DNA of 64,000 nt from Rusavskia elegans (taxonomy: Eukaryota > Ascomycota > Lecanoromycetes > Teloschistales > Teloschistaceae), in assembly GCA_011316305.1 (NCBI GenBank), contig SAUG01000086.1, positions 248,001 to 312,000 of the forward strand, read 5' to 3'. Shown in pieces: positions 24,184 through 33,836 of this stretch (within the stretch, counting starts at the first letter, position 1; each line of letters opens with the position of its first letter). The position numbers and the translations under genes are program-made. Below the pieces are notes generated by a model, which made no database searches, was not told the DNA's origin, and saw nothing but the letters and a program-made list of their open reading frames with translations.

Positions 24184-24765
24184 TTAGCTGCGTTCAGTTG
24201 CTCTATGCCACCTCATTATTAGCTGGAGGTCGATTGGATGTTGGGAGGATGGAAATCTTACGAATAACTTGTGGATGAAGATAAAGATCAGGTGATTGGG
24301 TGAGATTGAATTCCAGTGCATGATAAGTAAAGCGGTAGGCGCAGATGGATGTGGTCCTCGGGATGGCATATGTACAGGAGCGTTTTTAGATTGGGCAGCC
24401 CTGAATTGTCCAGTAGTCCGTACCCTCGTCATCCGTCTTGGATATATCCATGTAGTCGAGCCATAGTCCGGCAAAGCAGCTTTGAGTCTGGAGTCTTCCG
24501 AATTCGACGGTCTTATCGTATCTACATTCTAGAAGGGAGATTGTACAGAGGATGTTACACATCGCCGTTCTTGGGGTAACCCGTTCAAGAGAAGAGGCCA
24601 TGCTCCACATACTGTCAGAGCTTTCTCGTAACCCTACAGCGTCTTGTCTTTGCACGCGCATCTGGCTTGCAGTAGATTGTCGTTCGGTTCGTCCGGGTCG
24701 CGGTTAAGGATGGTTCCGGGGAAGCCTTTTGCTGCGTTCAATTGTTCTATACTAATATAAGCTCA
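24184..24765 (-). pseudogene. Duplicated exon-like segment (QLNAAKG motif, two copies)
   Basis: On the minus strand, EQLNAAKGFPGTILNRDPDE (just below 24765) and QLNAAKGRSRTILHGGLYEP (just below 24215) are clearly related and lie ~545 bp apart. Each follows an AG-type acceptor. They look like exons of one gene or of two tandem copies. No family recognised. Confidence 0.45.
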
Positions 24766-24964
24766 AGACTGGTGGGGCAATCATGAATCTGAAGGCTTAC
24801 CTATGACTCGTAGTGGTATGCAAAGACCCTCAAATCTGGTCGGATTGGACTCGTGTGACCATAGGCGCAGAATCTTGTAGCCCTCATAGAGCCTTTATAG
24901 TGGTCAAGAGTGTGGCAAGGATACGGGAGTCATTGAGGAATGGGCAACTCATCATCTGAGCGAA

Positions 24965-25261
24965 TCAATCTTTTAGTATCCGTCTATCGAGCGAGCTTTG
25001 GGAGGTGCCAGCTGGCCGAACTTGGAACAGGTTGTAACACAGGTTGTTGTCCAGCCAAGGAATGGGACTGTTATTTGGATAGGCTCCCTTCCACATATCA
25101 TCGAGTAGCGACTTAGTGGCACCAGAACTGTCAGTGAGAGTCTTGCGTAACACCCAGAAGCTCTGTGTATGGCGGATGGTGGGCTGCCAATGCTTCTTGT
25201 GGTCGTATTCGGTGACTTCAATCAGAAGTTCAACACCTGGCGCAATGATGAAGCTTGACAT
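24965..25261 (-). CDS. Open exon of the same unknown gene family
   Basis: A 98-residue open frame reads MSSFIIAPGVELLIEVTEYD, then HWQPTIRHTQSFWVLRKTL and WKGAYPNNSPIPWLDNNL. The composition is protein-like and the region has a degenerate relative at 23.0 kb. It may be an internal exon of a minus-strand gene spanning roughly 26.4 to 24.2 kb; I could not join the exons with confidence. Function unknown. Confidence 0.45.
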   Translation of the reverse strand: MSSFIIAPGVELLIEVTEYDHKKHWQPTIRHTQSFWVLRKTLTDSSGATKSLLDDMWKGAYPNNSPIPWLDNNLCYNLFQVRPAGTSQSSLDRRILKD

Positions 25262-25922
25262 CCTTGGGCGTGGATCGAGGCAGTCAAAAGATGATTAAGT
25301 GGAGGTAACAATAGCCAAGCGTCCAATTCATGCTGGTGCAGCAGACCTGCGTCCGACAAAGCAAACCGGGCTGGTGGTCCATCTCCTTTTCCTCCATTTG
25401 TATCACCACATCCTCTCTACCACGCCTTTGCTTCTCTGTCGAACCTGATTCCGACGCCCGGTCAACAGGCTGTTCCTGTTGTTGCTGTAAGAGGCGTGAA
25501 GATGTCTTCAATCTGGCAATCGGCCGGTTGTTCATAGTCGCTCCATGCACGCACCGAGGAAACATTCGAAGCCACGCAATCGTACTGTCGCTTGCAGCTG
25601 CTCAATCTCAGAAGCAATGCTTCTCGTCGAGCCTCCGCGAAGCTGCTAATTTCTCCTAAACTAATTCAAAGGTTGAAATTGTGCTCCGGCATTAATTTTG
25701 GATGTCAGCGGTGTCGTTACCATAAACGAGACCCATGCTTCATAGAGAGGCTTTGCTGTCATATTGAGTTTTGCAGCCGATGAATTCAGTGAGCCTAGAC
25801 CATCTTACGGCCTGGTGTTATCCAAGCAGCATCGAGATGTCCACATGCCAGACATGGCTTCCAAATCGAATTGAGATTCCAGCACAACAACGGCTTTCTG
25901 GGTGACCCTGAGTGATATGGCT

Positions 25923-26460
25923 CTAGAGAGAAATGGAAGGCATGGGCACCTCGGCGACTGCCAAGCTCATAGTAGAAAATATCATCCCCAGTGGTCGAGC
26001 TTCTTCGATAGTAAGCTTCTTAACGAACCTTTGTTGACTTCTGGCGTCCGATAAGGGGAGCAAAGCTTGAAGAGGAGTTTGGTAATAGCCATCTTCATTC
26101 CCAAGGATAGAATGGATCCATTTTCGAAAGCGGGCTTCGTGCTCCAGATCGGTAGAGGGAGCCAATCGGTTCTTTGTGGAGTGGAGCTGGGGCATTTTTA
26201 TTTCTGTCGGGTTCGAAGAAGGGATCATATAGCGAAACGGTCAGGGCCTTTTCCACAAGACTTTCCCTGGTAGGACACCTTTTGTGGTGTTTCGTTAAAG
26301 AGCGTGTCTGTTCTATCAAAAGTCTTTGGCATTAGCAGCAAAATCTGAATTGAAACTTGGCGGAACAGTGTACATACTGGCCTCTGAAGTGTTTTGTCGG
26401 CAGCTTGTTCGAGGACCTTGAGGCTATCGAGGAGCTTTGTAATATCAGACCCCACACTCG
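25923..26460 (-). pseudogene. Upstream fragment of the unknown minus-strand gene
   Basis: Minus-strand reading gives SDITKLLDSLKVLEQAADKT, a GTATGT-type donor, and then three competing frames. One carries LAPSTDLEHEARFRKWIHSI and LSDARSQQRFVKKLTIEEA. This last segment recurs at ~22.2 kb, and a weak echo is near 27.9 kb. A frameshift or decay is likely. Confidence 0.4.
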
Positions 26461-29190
26461 GAGATCCGACCTGGAAGTGATTGGGATTGGCGAGAGGGTG
26501 GTTCTGGAAGTTTCTTTGCAGAGTGCAGATAATGTTCTCGAGGGGTTTCAGAGAGGATGTGGTGAAGAGTAAATTTGGTTGCTTGGTAGATGGACCAGGT
26601 GGACGTGGATGTGAGGTGGATAAACGGAATGTTGAAGCGTGGAAGAAGTTGGTTGGAAGACGGCGGGTTTTAAGGAGTGGTTGTCAGAGGAGCCAACTTT
26701 GCCTTGATCTATTGACCTCCATCCTTCTAGCGGGTTGTACAGGCCTCGGGATTAGGTGGGACGAAATTTGACTTCTGATTGCTCGTCAGTATTGTTACTT
26801 GACCGGTGTTATATAACTTTACCTCGTTGAGCTCCCCACGTACTTATGGTTCTTGGTCCTCTCACAGGACTTTGTAAAACGAGGTAAAGTGACTGATGAT
26901 GCGTAAAGGAGCAACGGCTAAGCGTCTGAACAACGACGGAACTGCTGGTGCAGGAGACATGAATCTGATAATATGGAGATAACTGATAGACAGTGCACAA
27001 AGATTGCACGCGTTGTCGCAATGAGGTTTGGAAAGAAAGTTCAGGTACCGAAGCGAACCATAGTTGAAGTTGTAGATAAGGTTCAATAGAGATTTCCAGA
27101 AAGAGAAGAAGCGACCTCAAGTCGACGGGAATACGAAAGCAAGGGAAACTTCCGATCTTGAAAGTCGACGGTACTTGGTGATCTGTCTGGTGATTTATTC
27201 CCAACGAATGCTCCAAGGTGAAGAGGATGCGACGACGGAGCGAACGAGAATTTCGAAGAGAGGGATAGCCTAGCTGGCTGGAACTGTATATCTTGTCCCA
27301 ATTACCAAAAACTCCCTCCTCGACTGACGGCTTGTAGATCAGCCTGGGAGAATCTACAGAACGATAACGCTGTAGAGCAAGGCCTCGAAGACTTAAATGC
27401 AGGCCAAAGCTATCGGGCACGCCTGTCGACTGTCCTTCCTCAGATCCAAGAGCGGTCCTCCAGAGAGAACGAGATTCAATACCGAGGAAGAAGAGGATTC
27501 TATCCTCGCGGTACCGGCCGTAGAGGTAGTATTACTGGAAGTCAGCCTGTACGAACGGCGCTTCGGAGGTTGGTTTTTATCGGGTCATTTCGCCGGCCCC
27601 GATCGCTGATAGAGGACCAAAGTGTTAATCGACAATGAAAATAATCACACTGCTCGACGTATAGTAGCACCCAAACATCCTCGACCATCTGCTTCAAAGC
27701 CGTCCACTCCCCCGCCTTCGAACGGATACTCTAAGACAAGTTCTGCCCCCGTCTGGATTATACCAAAATCCTTCGTAGCTGGCAAGCTTCTTGAACGAAC
27801 CTCTTTAACTACTGATGTCCCACGAGGCGGGTGATTCGCTGGGAATCTTGAAGAAGAGGAAGACTGTAATCTCAGGTACTTGGCGATTTTTCCAGGGGAT
27901 AAGATAGGTCTGGTTTCGGGAGCGGTCCTTGTAGTTTGAATCGGTAGAGGAAGTCAATAAGTCCTTTTGTTATTAGCTAGGTGTTGGCCATGCGAGGAGT
28001 AGCAATCGTCGCCTTTTAGACGATTTCTTACATGCCAGAAAGAGAGAGCAGGTGGTGGAAGGATCGTAACTGAGTGGGATTGGTAGGTGGCGCCTTTGAC
28101 GTCTTTCTTCGGTGATAATAGGTTCGAGGCTGGATTTGAATTTGCGACCGAATCACCGTTAAGGTTGTAGCATGATCCTCTGCGCGCTCGATGTCAGTCA
28201 CGAATGGTAGAGAGACGTAAGAAGAGGATTAGGCTGCATCCGATAGGTACCTTTTGGGGCTTCGTTTTATTGCCTTACAGGGACGTGCACGCATCGCGCT
28301 AGAGAAATATCAACCAGGGATTTATGCGCATTAGTTTATAGTATATTCAAACGTACAACAGAGTATTCTTCGATGTCCCTACTCTTGTCGCTATGGAGTT
28401 CGGTAGAATCTAACCAGTGCGAGGTTGGATTCAGTGGAGGATCCAGATCATCTGCAATTTATTAACTGCGGTCTCATGTTTCGACGAGAAGGGATTGTCG
28501 CATCCACATCACTAGGAGGTCCAACGACTATCCTGATAACAGTACTCAACTCACACGATACACCATGTACTCATGTCGGAAGTGGAAGAGCATGTACTGG
28601 GTTGACTGTCGAAGAATGATCCAGCCCACCGGTCTCCACGCAATTGCAGCTGATGCTGCCAGAGGAGATGACACAAGGTCAGTGAACTCGTGTGCTTGCT
28701 TCCTACGGCTTGGGAGGTACTACAACACAACTGACAGAAGATCAGATAAGCACTGCTTATCACTAGACCCGTTGCCGTCGAGAACGCCAGGGATCAGGAA
28801 GACTCACGTCGTAATACCACTCCGCAGAGTCCTACAATATCCACAGCAGCGACACTCCTCCGTCGCGATAGATGAACCTGCTCGGGTATTGAGCCAAGTG
28901 GCAGATTGTCTCATCAAAGCAGCAAAAGAGGTACCTAGAAGACAGACGGTTAGCAGAGGTCGTTGATCAAGCTGACCGCAGATGAAGGTCTGTGACGAGC
29001 CCTGGCTCTCAGGTCTGTGTACCTTTCCCCACGTACACATGCGCTCTCGTCAATTCAAAAGCGCAAAGAAGATCTCGCTAGAGATGATGAATGTTTGATA
29101 GAGTCAAAGAGTGAAGACAGATCGGAGATGCGCACTCTGTGAGAGGCTATAGCCATTGAAAGCGTCGAAGGGTCTGTGAGGATGGCCTTA
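26461..29190. other. 2.7 kb without a supportable gene
   Basis: The longest frame (27420-26809, minus, 203 codons) has an unconvincing composition. A competing shorter frame (27086-26862) is equally plausible. Near 27900-27960 there is a third, diverged copy of the minus-strand segment found at 22.2 and 26.1 kb. I see nothing else I can name. Confidence 0.4.
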
Positions 29191-29220
29191 CTTGGCAAGT
29201 AAAACTCCTGACATGGTACG

Positions 29221-29706
29221 CCCGGATTCGTCGGAGTTGATCGCAAAGCCTCGAGACTGCCCTGAGGAAGCTCTGAGCCCGGATTCGTCGGAGTTGTTCC
29301 TAAAGCGTCGAGACTACCATGAGGAAGCTCTGAGCCCGGATTCGTCGGAGTTGTTCCTAAAGCGTCGAGACTGCCCCGAGGAAGCTCTGGCTAAGATGAT
29401 CGTTGTCGAATTCCAAAGCGTCGAGACTACCATGAGGAAGCTCTGGCTAGGATAATCGTTGTCGAGTTCCAAAGCGTCGAGGCTGCCCTGAGGAAGCTCT
29501 GGCTAAGATGGTCATTCCAAGGCGTCGAGACTACCATGAGGAAGCTCTGGCTGGGATGGCTGCTATCGGGTTTGTTTTCCAAAGCGTCGAGGCTGCCCTG
29601 AGAAAGCTCTGGCTAAGATGGTTATTCCAAAGCGTCGAGACTACCCTGAGGAAGCTCTGGCTAAGATGGTTATTCCAAAGCGTCGAGACTACCCTGAGGA
29701 AGCTCT
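29221..29706. repeat. Minisatellite, about nine units of 48-60 bp
   Basis: Units share GCGTCGAGACTACC(A/C)TGAGGAAGCTCTG. The first three are ~57 bp and would encode SPDSSELFLKRRDYHEEAL; later ones replace the first half with GGCTAAGATGGTTATTCCAAA. Unit boundaries drift, so a single coding frame is not kept throughout. It lies ~240 bp upstream of the third dyad array. Confidence 0.85.
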
Positions 29707-29944
29707 AGCTGGAAGTGTCGTAAAATCGAGAGATAAAAGGTACTGATCAATGGATGGCCAATGTACTCGGTAAGTAGCACTCTCGGTTGTATTGTAGGTT
29801 GGGAAAGGACGGCGTGACGTAAAACACGCTAACGAATTACCTTTATCTAAACGAATGCCTCGCACTTTCATATTCTCTCTTCGTACGATGTTTATGAAGC
29901 CAGAGATCTCGTATTGAAAGCTGAAGCGTTGTACCATCCCCTTA

Positions 29945-30109
29945 CGAGACGTGCTCTATACCAATCTCGCAAACCCTTCCCATCTCCCTACGAGGACTGA
30001 TCTATATCACTCTCGCAAACCCTTCCCCATCCCCCTACGAGGACTGATCTATATCACTCTCGCAAACCCTTCCCCATCCCCCTACGAGGTCTGATCTATA
30101 TCACTCTCG
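29945..30109 (+). promoter_or_regulatory. Third array: four 25-bp dyad repeats upstream of the Ulp1-like gene
   Basis: Copies lie at 29945-29969, 29991-30015, 30038-30062 and 30085-30109, 46-47 bp apart, with the common spacer CAAACCCTTCCCCATCCCCC. The last ends 75 bp before ATG 30185. The dyad is the same as in the arrays 13 kb away, in the same orientation relative to the gene. Confidence 0.88.
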
Positions 30110-30184
30110 TAATCTATCCCCCTCTCTACAATCCTTCAATCCTCAACATCTCATCTCCCTCGTCATCTACTCTTTACAGCCAAT

Positions 30185-33100
30185 ATGCCACCACGACCAA
30201 AAAGTTTCAAAGCTCTAGCGGATCGATTAAAGGAACTGCAGGATGTCGTTGCTGCAAACCCTAGTAACGTAGACGCCAGCCAAAGACTTACCGCTGTCAA
30301 GGCACAATTCGACCAGGCGAAGGCGGAGATGAAGGCTAAAAACAAGGCAGCCAAGGTACTAAAACCCAAGGCTCCTCCTAGCCAAGGTACTACGACTACC
30401 AACAGAGAACAAGTTGCCCTCAAGCTTCAGGAGCAGTTGGTCCAGCAAGCCCGGGTCACTTTGAAAAGGCTCGAAGAGCGAAAGTCAAACCTGGAGACGG
30501 ATATCGAATTGGCCTCCGGACAGCTCAGAGCCGAAGAAGCCAAGTTAAAGCAGCTCGAGTCGAGGCTCAACAAGGCAAACAAGTCCGTCGAAGCAGCTCA
30601 GATCAAGCGTCGTCAGCTGCATAAAGAACAGGCTGTCTCAAACTTCGACAAGGCACCAGACGCTATCGGAAGTGTTCAAGATGAGGCCCAACGAAATCAA
30701 CCCGACGAACAAACATCCACGGCCGAACACGAGCAAGGCGACGAGCCCACCCCTCAAGTCGAGCCCACCCATCAAGTCGAGTCCGTCCAGCAAGTCGAGT
30801 CCAACCAGCAACTCGACGATTCCAATCAGCTTATCGATAATAGCCTTGAGCTGGACGATAATAATGGTGACAACGAGCCCGGCTGGGACTACGCTTTCGC
30901 CCCTATTACTGCAGAGAAACCGGCTACAGTGATTCCAAAGGTTGCCGACAAGACGGGATTGGTCTCCCCCGAAGATCTGGAAGAAAAGGACCTCGTGGAC
31001 CTGGAAGGTGACGCTATCAGCTTCTCAATCGCTGCCCTCGTCGTCGGCATCTCCTACCAAGGCGTGAATATCGGTATTATACCCGACATCTTGCAGATGT
31101 CAGCTCGGTTCGGCATTACCAACGAGGTTGCTTGCCTGACCGGACCCGACAAGATATTGATCCCAATCTTGTTGAATACCAGCGGTCAACTTTTAGATTG
31201 TGGGCAGGAGGACCGCCAGGGTCGAGTCGTTGAGCCCGTAGAAAAGGCCGCTGTAGAGCTCTCCGCGGAGGAGATCGCACTCCATATCGACCAGAATAAA
31301 TGGATAGGCAAGACCGGCCACTGGTTACTTGTAATCGCAACAAGAGCCGCTGGTATTGTCGATATAAAGTTCCTCAGCAGCATCATGTTTGGACCTGGCG
31401 ATGGCTACGACGGCTCGGAGCCCGTTGTCCGGAGAATCGCCCGCAACATCGTACGATATTCGGGTTGGATGGGCTCCACTATACCTGTATGGGGAGAAGA
31501 GGACTGGGACGTGCCCCATTTTCAAGCCTTTGGTAATACCTGTGGTATTCACGTGGTTATAAATGCCTGGGCCGAAATCCTCCAGTTGAAGTTGGATAAA
31601 GACGCCCCCTGGCACCAAGACGAGAGCTTCTACAGAGAAGCAAGGTACCTGATAAACAGGGCATCATCCGGCGACGCCAGTGCCCGTGATATTGAAGCCT
31701 GGCTGGTTGGACGGCAGACAGTCTTTGCACGAGAGCACGAGCCAGCCGCTGGTAGTGAGCTCGCCGCTATTATGGAAGCGCAAACCGTCCCTATAGATGG
31801 ACCGCGCCTTGCCAGTTATATTGACCAGGCCAACCTCGATGCAGTTATTGCGGCCTCTCGCGTCAATACTTCCGGTGCCAATACCTCGACCGCCGGTATT
31901 ACAGCCCCCAATGTCTCCACCGCTCTGTCTACGACTAAGCCGTCCACCACCAATGTCTCTACTTCTTCGGCTCCCATATGGAAGTCTCGCGGCTATGTTA
32001 CCGATACAGAGGACGAGGAGATGTCGAGCACCAGCAGTGAAAGCCAGGATGCCTCCGCTGTCAATATCTCCGCCACCAGACCCGCCACCAAACCCACCCC
32101 CAAAACCGCCACCAAATCCACCGCCAAACCTGCCGCCGCCAAAGCCTCTGCCCCTAAAGCATCCGCCCCTAAAGCCTCCGCCCCCAAGGCCTCCCTGTCG
32201 ACCGCGTCCGGTCAACCTGGACACCGCCGGTCAGGACGAGCTAGGCGGACTCCGCCTATGGCGCCCGGTTTCGTTAGTACTTTGGTTATCCAAGAAGCGG
32301 AGGAACTGGCCAAGAGGAAATTCGCCGAGTCGGATAACGAGTCTTTCACCGACAGGAATCAAAACGGTGAAAGCGACGACAGTGAAGGAAGCAACGACGA
32401 GAGTCGTGCGGATAACGGCGAAGGCAGTAAAGATGACGACGACGACGCCGACAACGATAACAACCGTGGTGCAAAGTCTGCCGTTGCGGAGTCAGCAGTT
32501 GCTGATGAATGGACTACTGAACATCGATTCCAAGCTTTTGGACTGCTTGATCCAGACAGAGCGGCGGATCTGGCGAAGGACATTGGCTTTCATATGTCTA
32601 AAGATGTCGCTTCAGGCCACATTACAACGTGCAAGCATCTTGCATGTAGTGATGTGGCTATACCCTCAGACGTGGCTAATTTGGAGACGGTTAAAAAGAT
32701 GAGGTATAAAGTCAAGAATCTCATGAAAATAAATGTATTTTCTTTACAAAGAGAAGTTCAGCGACTTCGTATCAGTTGTCCAAGAAAATACACCAAAGAG
32801 CTAATGGTCAAGCGGCTCGAATCCTATACTCAAGGTACCGCCCCAATAATTCGGCGCCGAATAATTCTCTCCGAGAAACGTGGCCCAAAGAGAACCAAGG
32901 CGGAACTCGCAGAATTGGAGGGACTTGAGGAGAAAGCGCGCCAGCTACTACTGTCGCGTTCCAGAATAGAAGGCGGGATATCCAGAAAACTGACACTAGA
33001 GGAGTTCCGCTCGAGGGTTGGGGAAGCGGAGGAGCGAGAACGACAACGTCTAACATTCGGGGTCGACAAACGGCTACCTCAGATCTATGTAACTGGAGCC

Positions 33101-33733
33101 TCGAAACTGGTTCTTCTCGTTTTACGTTACAGCGCAGCTCCTCCGGAAACTCGAATCGAGAAAGATAAAGGCTATTTACAGAAGATCGAAGAAGCTCTAC
33201 GCCAAGGACGACTTCTCGCCAATCTCGAAGATGCGAGTTACCAACGGATTCTCTGGCGAGCGCGCGCAGGCGATCGTGAGATGCCTCTAACACCCGAAGG
33301 CTTCGAAGGTGATATTATCACAAGTGTTCGTGACCTACAACGGAAGGCTGGGAAGGATAACGTGGAGGTCGTCTTCGTTCTGTGTGGAGTCGACGGGCTT
33401 TCTGTCAACTTTCAATCATACGGGCCATTTGTGGACCAGTTCAGAGAGGTCAAGTTTACCCTCCTTATTGGAGAGTCTTTGCAACAATGGACGCATGCTG
33501 GTGTTCTATGGGCTTCCTCAGATTGGAGTCAGGAGGAGCTGGGGAGACGTTGGGCGAAGATAGATATACAGCATATCGTGGAAAACCCAAGGGCTTGTCG
33601 ACTGTATATAGATCTGATTATACAGTGGGAATTCTGCGCGGGGGCTCGTACTGGATATAAAGAGGCGAAGGCATCTGACCCGCGACGGGGTAGCGGAAGG
33701 GGGGCCCCTCGTGTAAAACGGCAAAAGAAATAG
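30185..33733 (+). CDS. 1182-residue protein: coiled coil plus Ulp1/C48-like cysteine protease domain
   Basis: A single uninterrupted frame, unlike its neighbours in the insert. Residues ~60-150 form a coiled coil (LQEQLVQQARVTLKRLEER and following). Then comes a Gln/Val/Glu repeat region, and a peptidase-like domain at ~280-480. That domain has GHWLLVIAT (His ~379) and FQAFGNTCGIHVVINAW (Gln ~447, Cys ~453), matching the His, Gln and CG elements of Ulp1-type peptidases. An Asp at the usual place is not obvious, so activity is uncertain. Next are Ala/Pro/Lys repeats (APKASAPKAS), a GRARR basic patch, an acidic stretch, and a basic C-terminus (GSGRGAPRVKRQKK) suggesting nuclear location. Family knowledge: C48 enzymes cleave SUMO-type modifiers; related domains occur in several eukaryotic transposons. 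Here it shares its promoter repeat with the helicase gene. Confidence 0.8.
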   Translation: MPPRPKSFKALADRLKELQDVVAANPSNVDASQRLTAVKAQFDQAKAEMKAKNKAAKVLKPKAPPSQGTTTTNREQVALKLQEQLVQQARVTLKRLEERKSNLETDIELASGQLRAEEAKLKQLESRLNKANKSVEAAQIKRRQLHKEQAVSNFDKAPDAIGSVQDEAQRNQPDEQTSTAEHEQGDEPTPQVEPTHQVESVQQVESNQQLDDSNQLIDNSLELDDNNGDNEPGWDYAFAPITAEKPATVIPKVADKTGLVSPEDLEEKDLVDLEGDAISFSIAALVVGISYQGVNIGIIPDILQMSARFGITNEVACLTGPDKILIPILLNTSGQLLDCGQEDRQGRVVEPVEKAAVELSAEEIALHIDQNKWIGKTGHWLLVIATRAAGIVDIKFLSSIMFGPGDGYDGSEPVVRRIARNIVRYSGWMGSTIPVWGEEDWDVPHFQAFGNTCGIHVVINAWAEILQLKLDKDAPWHQDESFYREARYLINRASSGDASARDIEAWLVGRQTVFAREHEPAAGSELAAIMEAQTVPIDGPRLASYIDQANLDAVIAASRVNTSGANTSTAGITAPNVSTALSTTKPSTTNVSTSSAPIWKSRGYVTDTEDEEMSSTSSESQDASAVNISATRPATKPTPKTATKSTAKPAAAKASAPKASAPKASAPKASLSTASGQPGHRRSGRARRTPPMAPGFVSTLVIQEAEELAKRKFAESDNESFTDRNQNGESDDSEGSNDESRADNGEGSKDDDDDADNDNNRGAKSAVAESAVADEWTTEHRFQAFGLLDPDRAADLAKDIGFHMSKDVASGHITTCKHLACSDVAIPSDVANLETVKKMRYKVKNLMKINVFSLQREVQRLRISCPRKYTKELMVKRLESYTQGTAPIIRRRIILSEKRGPKRTKAELAELEGLEEKARQLLLSRSRIEGGISRKLTLEEFRSRVGEAEERERQRLTFGVDKRLPQIYVTGASKLVLLVLRYSAAPPETRIEKDKGYLQKIEEALRQGRLLANLEDASYQRILWRARAGDREMPLTPEGFEGDIITSVRDLQRKAGKDNVEVVFVLCGVDGLSVNFQSYGPFVDQFREVKFTLLIGESLQQWTHAGVLWASSDWSQEELGRRWAKIDIQHIVENPRACRLYIDLIIQWEFCAGARTGYKEAKASDPRRGSGRGAPRVKRQKK

Positions 33734-33836
33734 AATAACTTTATTAAATTCCTGAATTATTACGAACGGTGATATTTCTCTTCCTCGATATCCTGGCCGG
33801 CGGGTCCCTTGTCGTCCTTGTCGCCTCCATTCGCGG
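33734..33836. other. Right end of the insertion
   Basis: After the protease stop, ~100 bp lead to the ECM14 3' half. The last ~55 bp are GC-rich and contain no AG acceptor, so they are not an ECM14 intron. I see no inverted match to the left end at 3791. TTCGCGGG is doubled at the junction (33830-33837 and 33839-33846). Confidence 0.5.

Larger units (their letters stand above)
3791..33836. mobile_element. About 30-kb composite insertion inside ECM14 (unrecognised mobile element)
   Basis: Seen directly: both halves of ECM14 are intact in coding sense and separated by ~30,046 bp. The left third is RIP-type AT-rich DNA with nested transposons; the rest is a non-RIPed stretch with intron-containing genes that share promoter repeats. 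Inference: the non-RIPed part arrived as one large element, or as part of one, possibly comparable to fungal giant transposons (Starships). I found no recognisable DUF3435 tyrosine recombinase or other transposase; it could lie in the RIPed block. Termini are not convincing: I see no clear terminal inverted repeat. A short direct repeat AACGGT occurs near both ends (about 3799 and 33766) but could be chance. A chromosomal rearrangement or an assembly misjoin is the alternative. Confidence 0.75.

Noticed and set aside
29221..29706. CRISPR-like array
   Set aside because: Units are contiguous imperfect tandem repeats without unique spacers, in a eukaryotic genome.
31797..32702. 301-codon plus-strand frame, Pro/Arg/Leu-rich
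   Set aside because: It overlaps the Ulp1-like gene in another frame; its composition is what a shifted Ala/Pro/Lys repeat gives.
3798..33771. AACGGT direct repeat near both ends of the insertion as target duplication
   Set aside because: Only 6 bp, not at the exact ECM14 junctions; expected by chance in the lengths compared.
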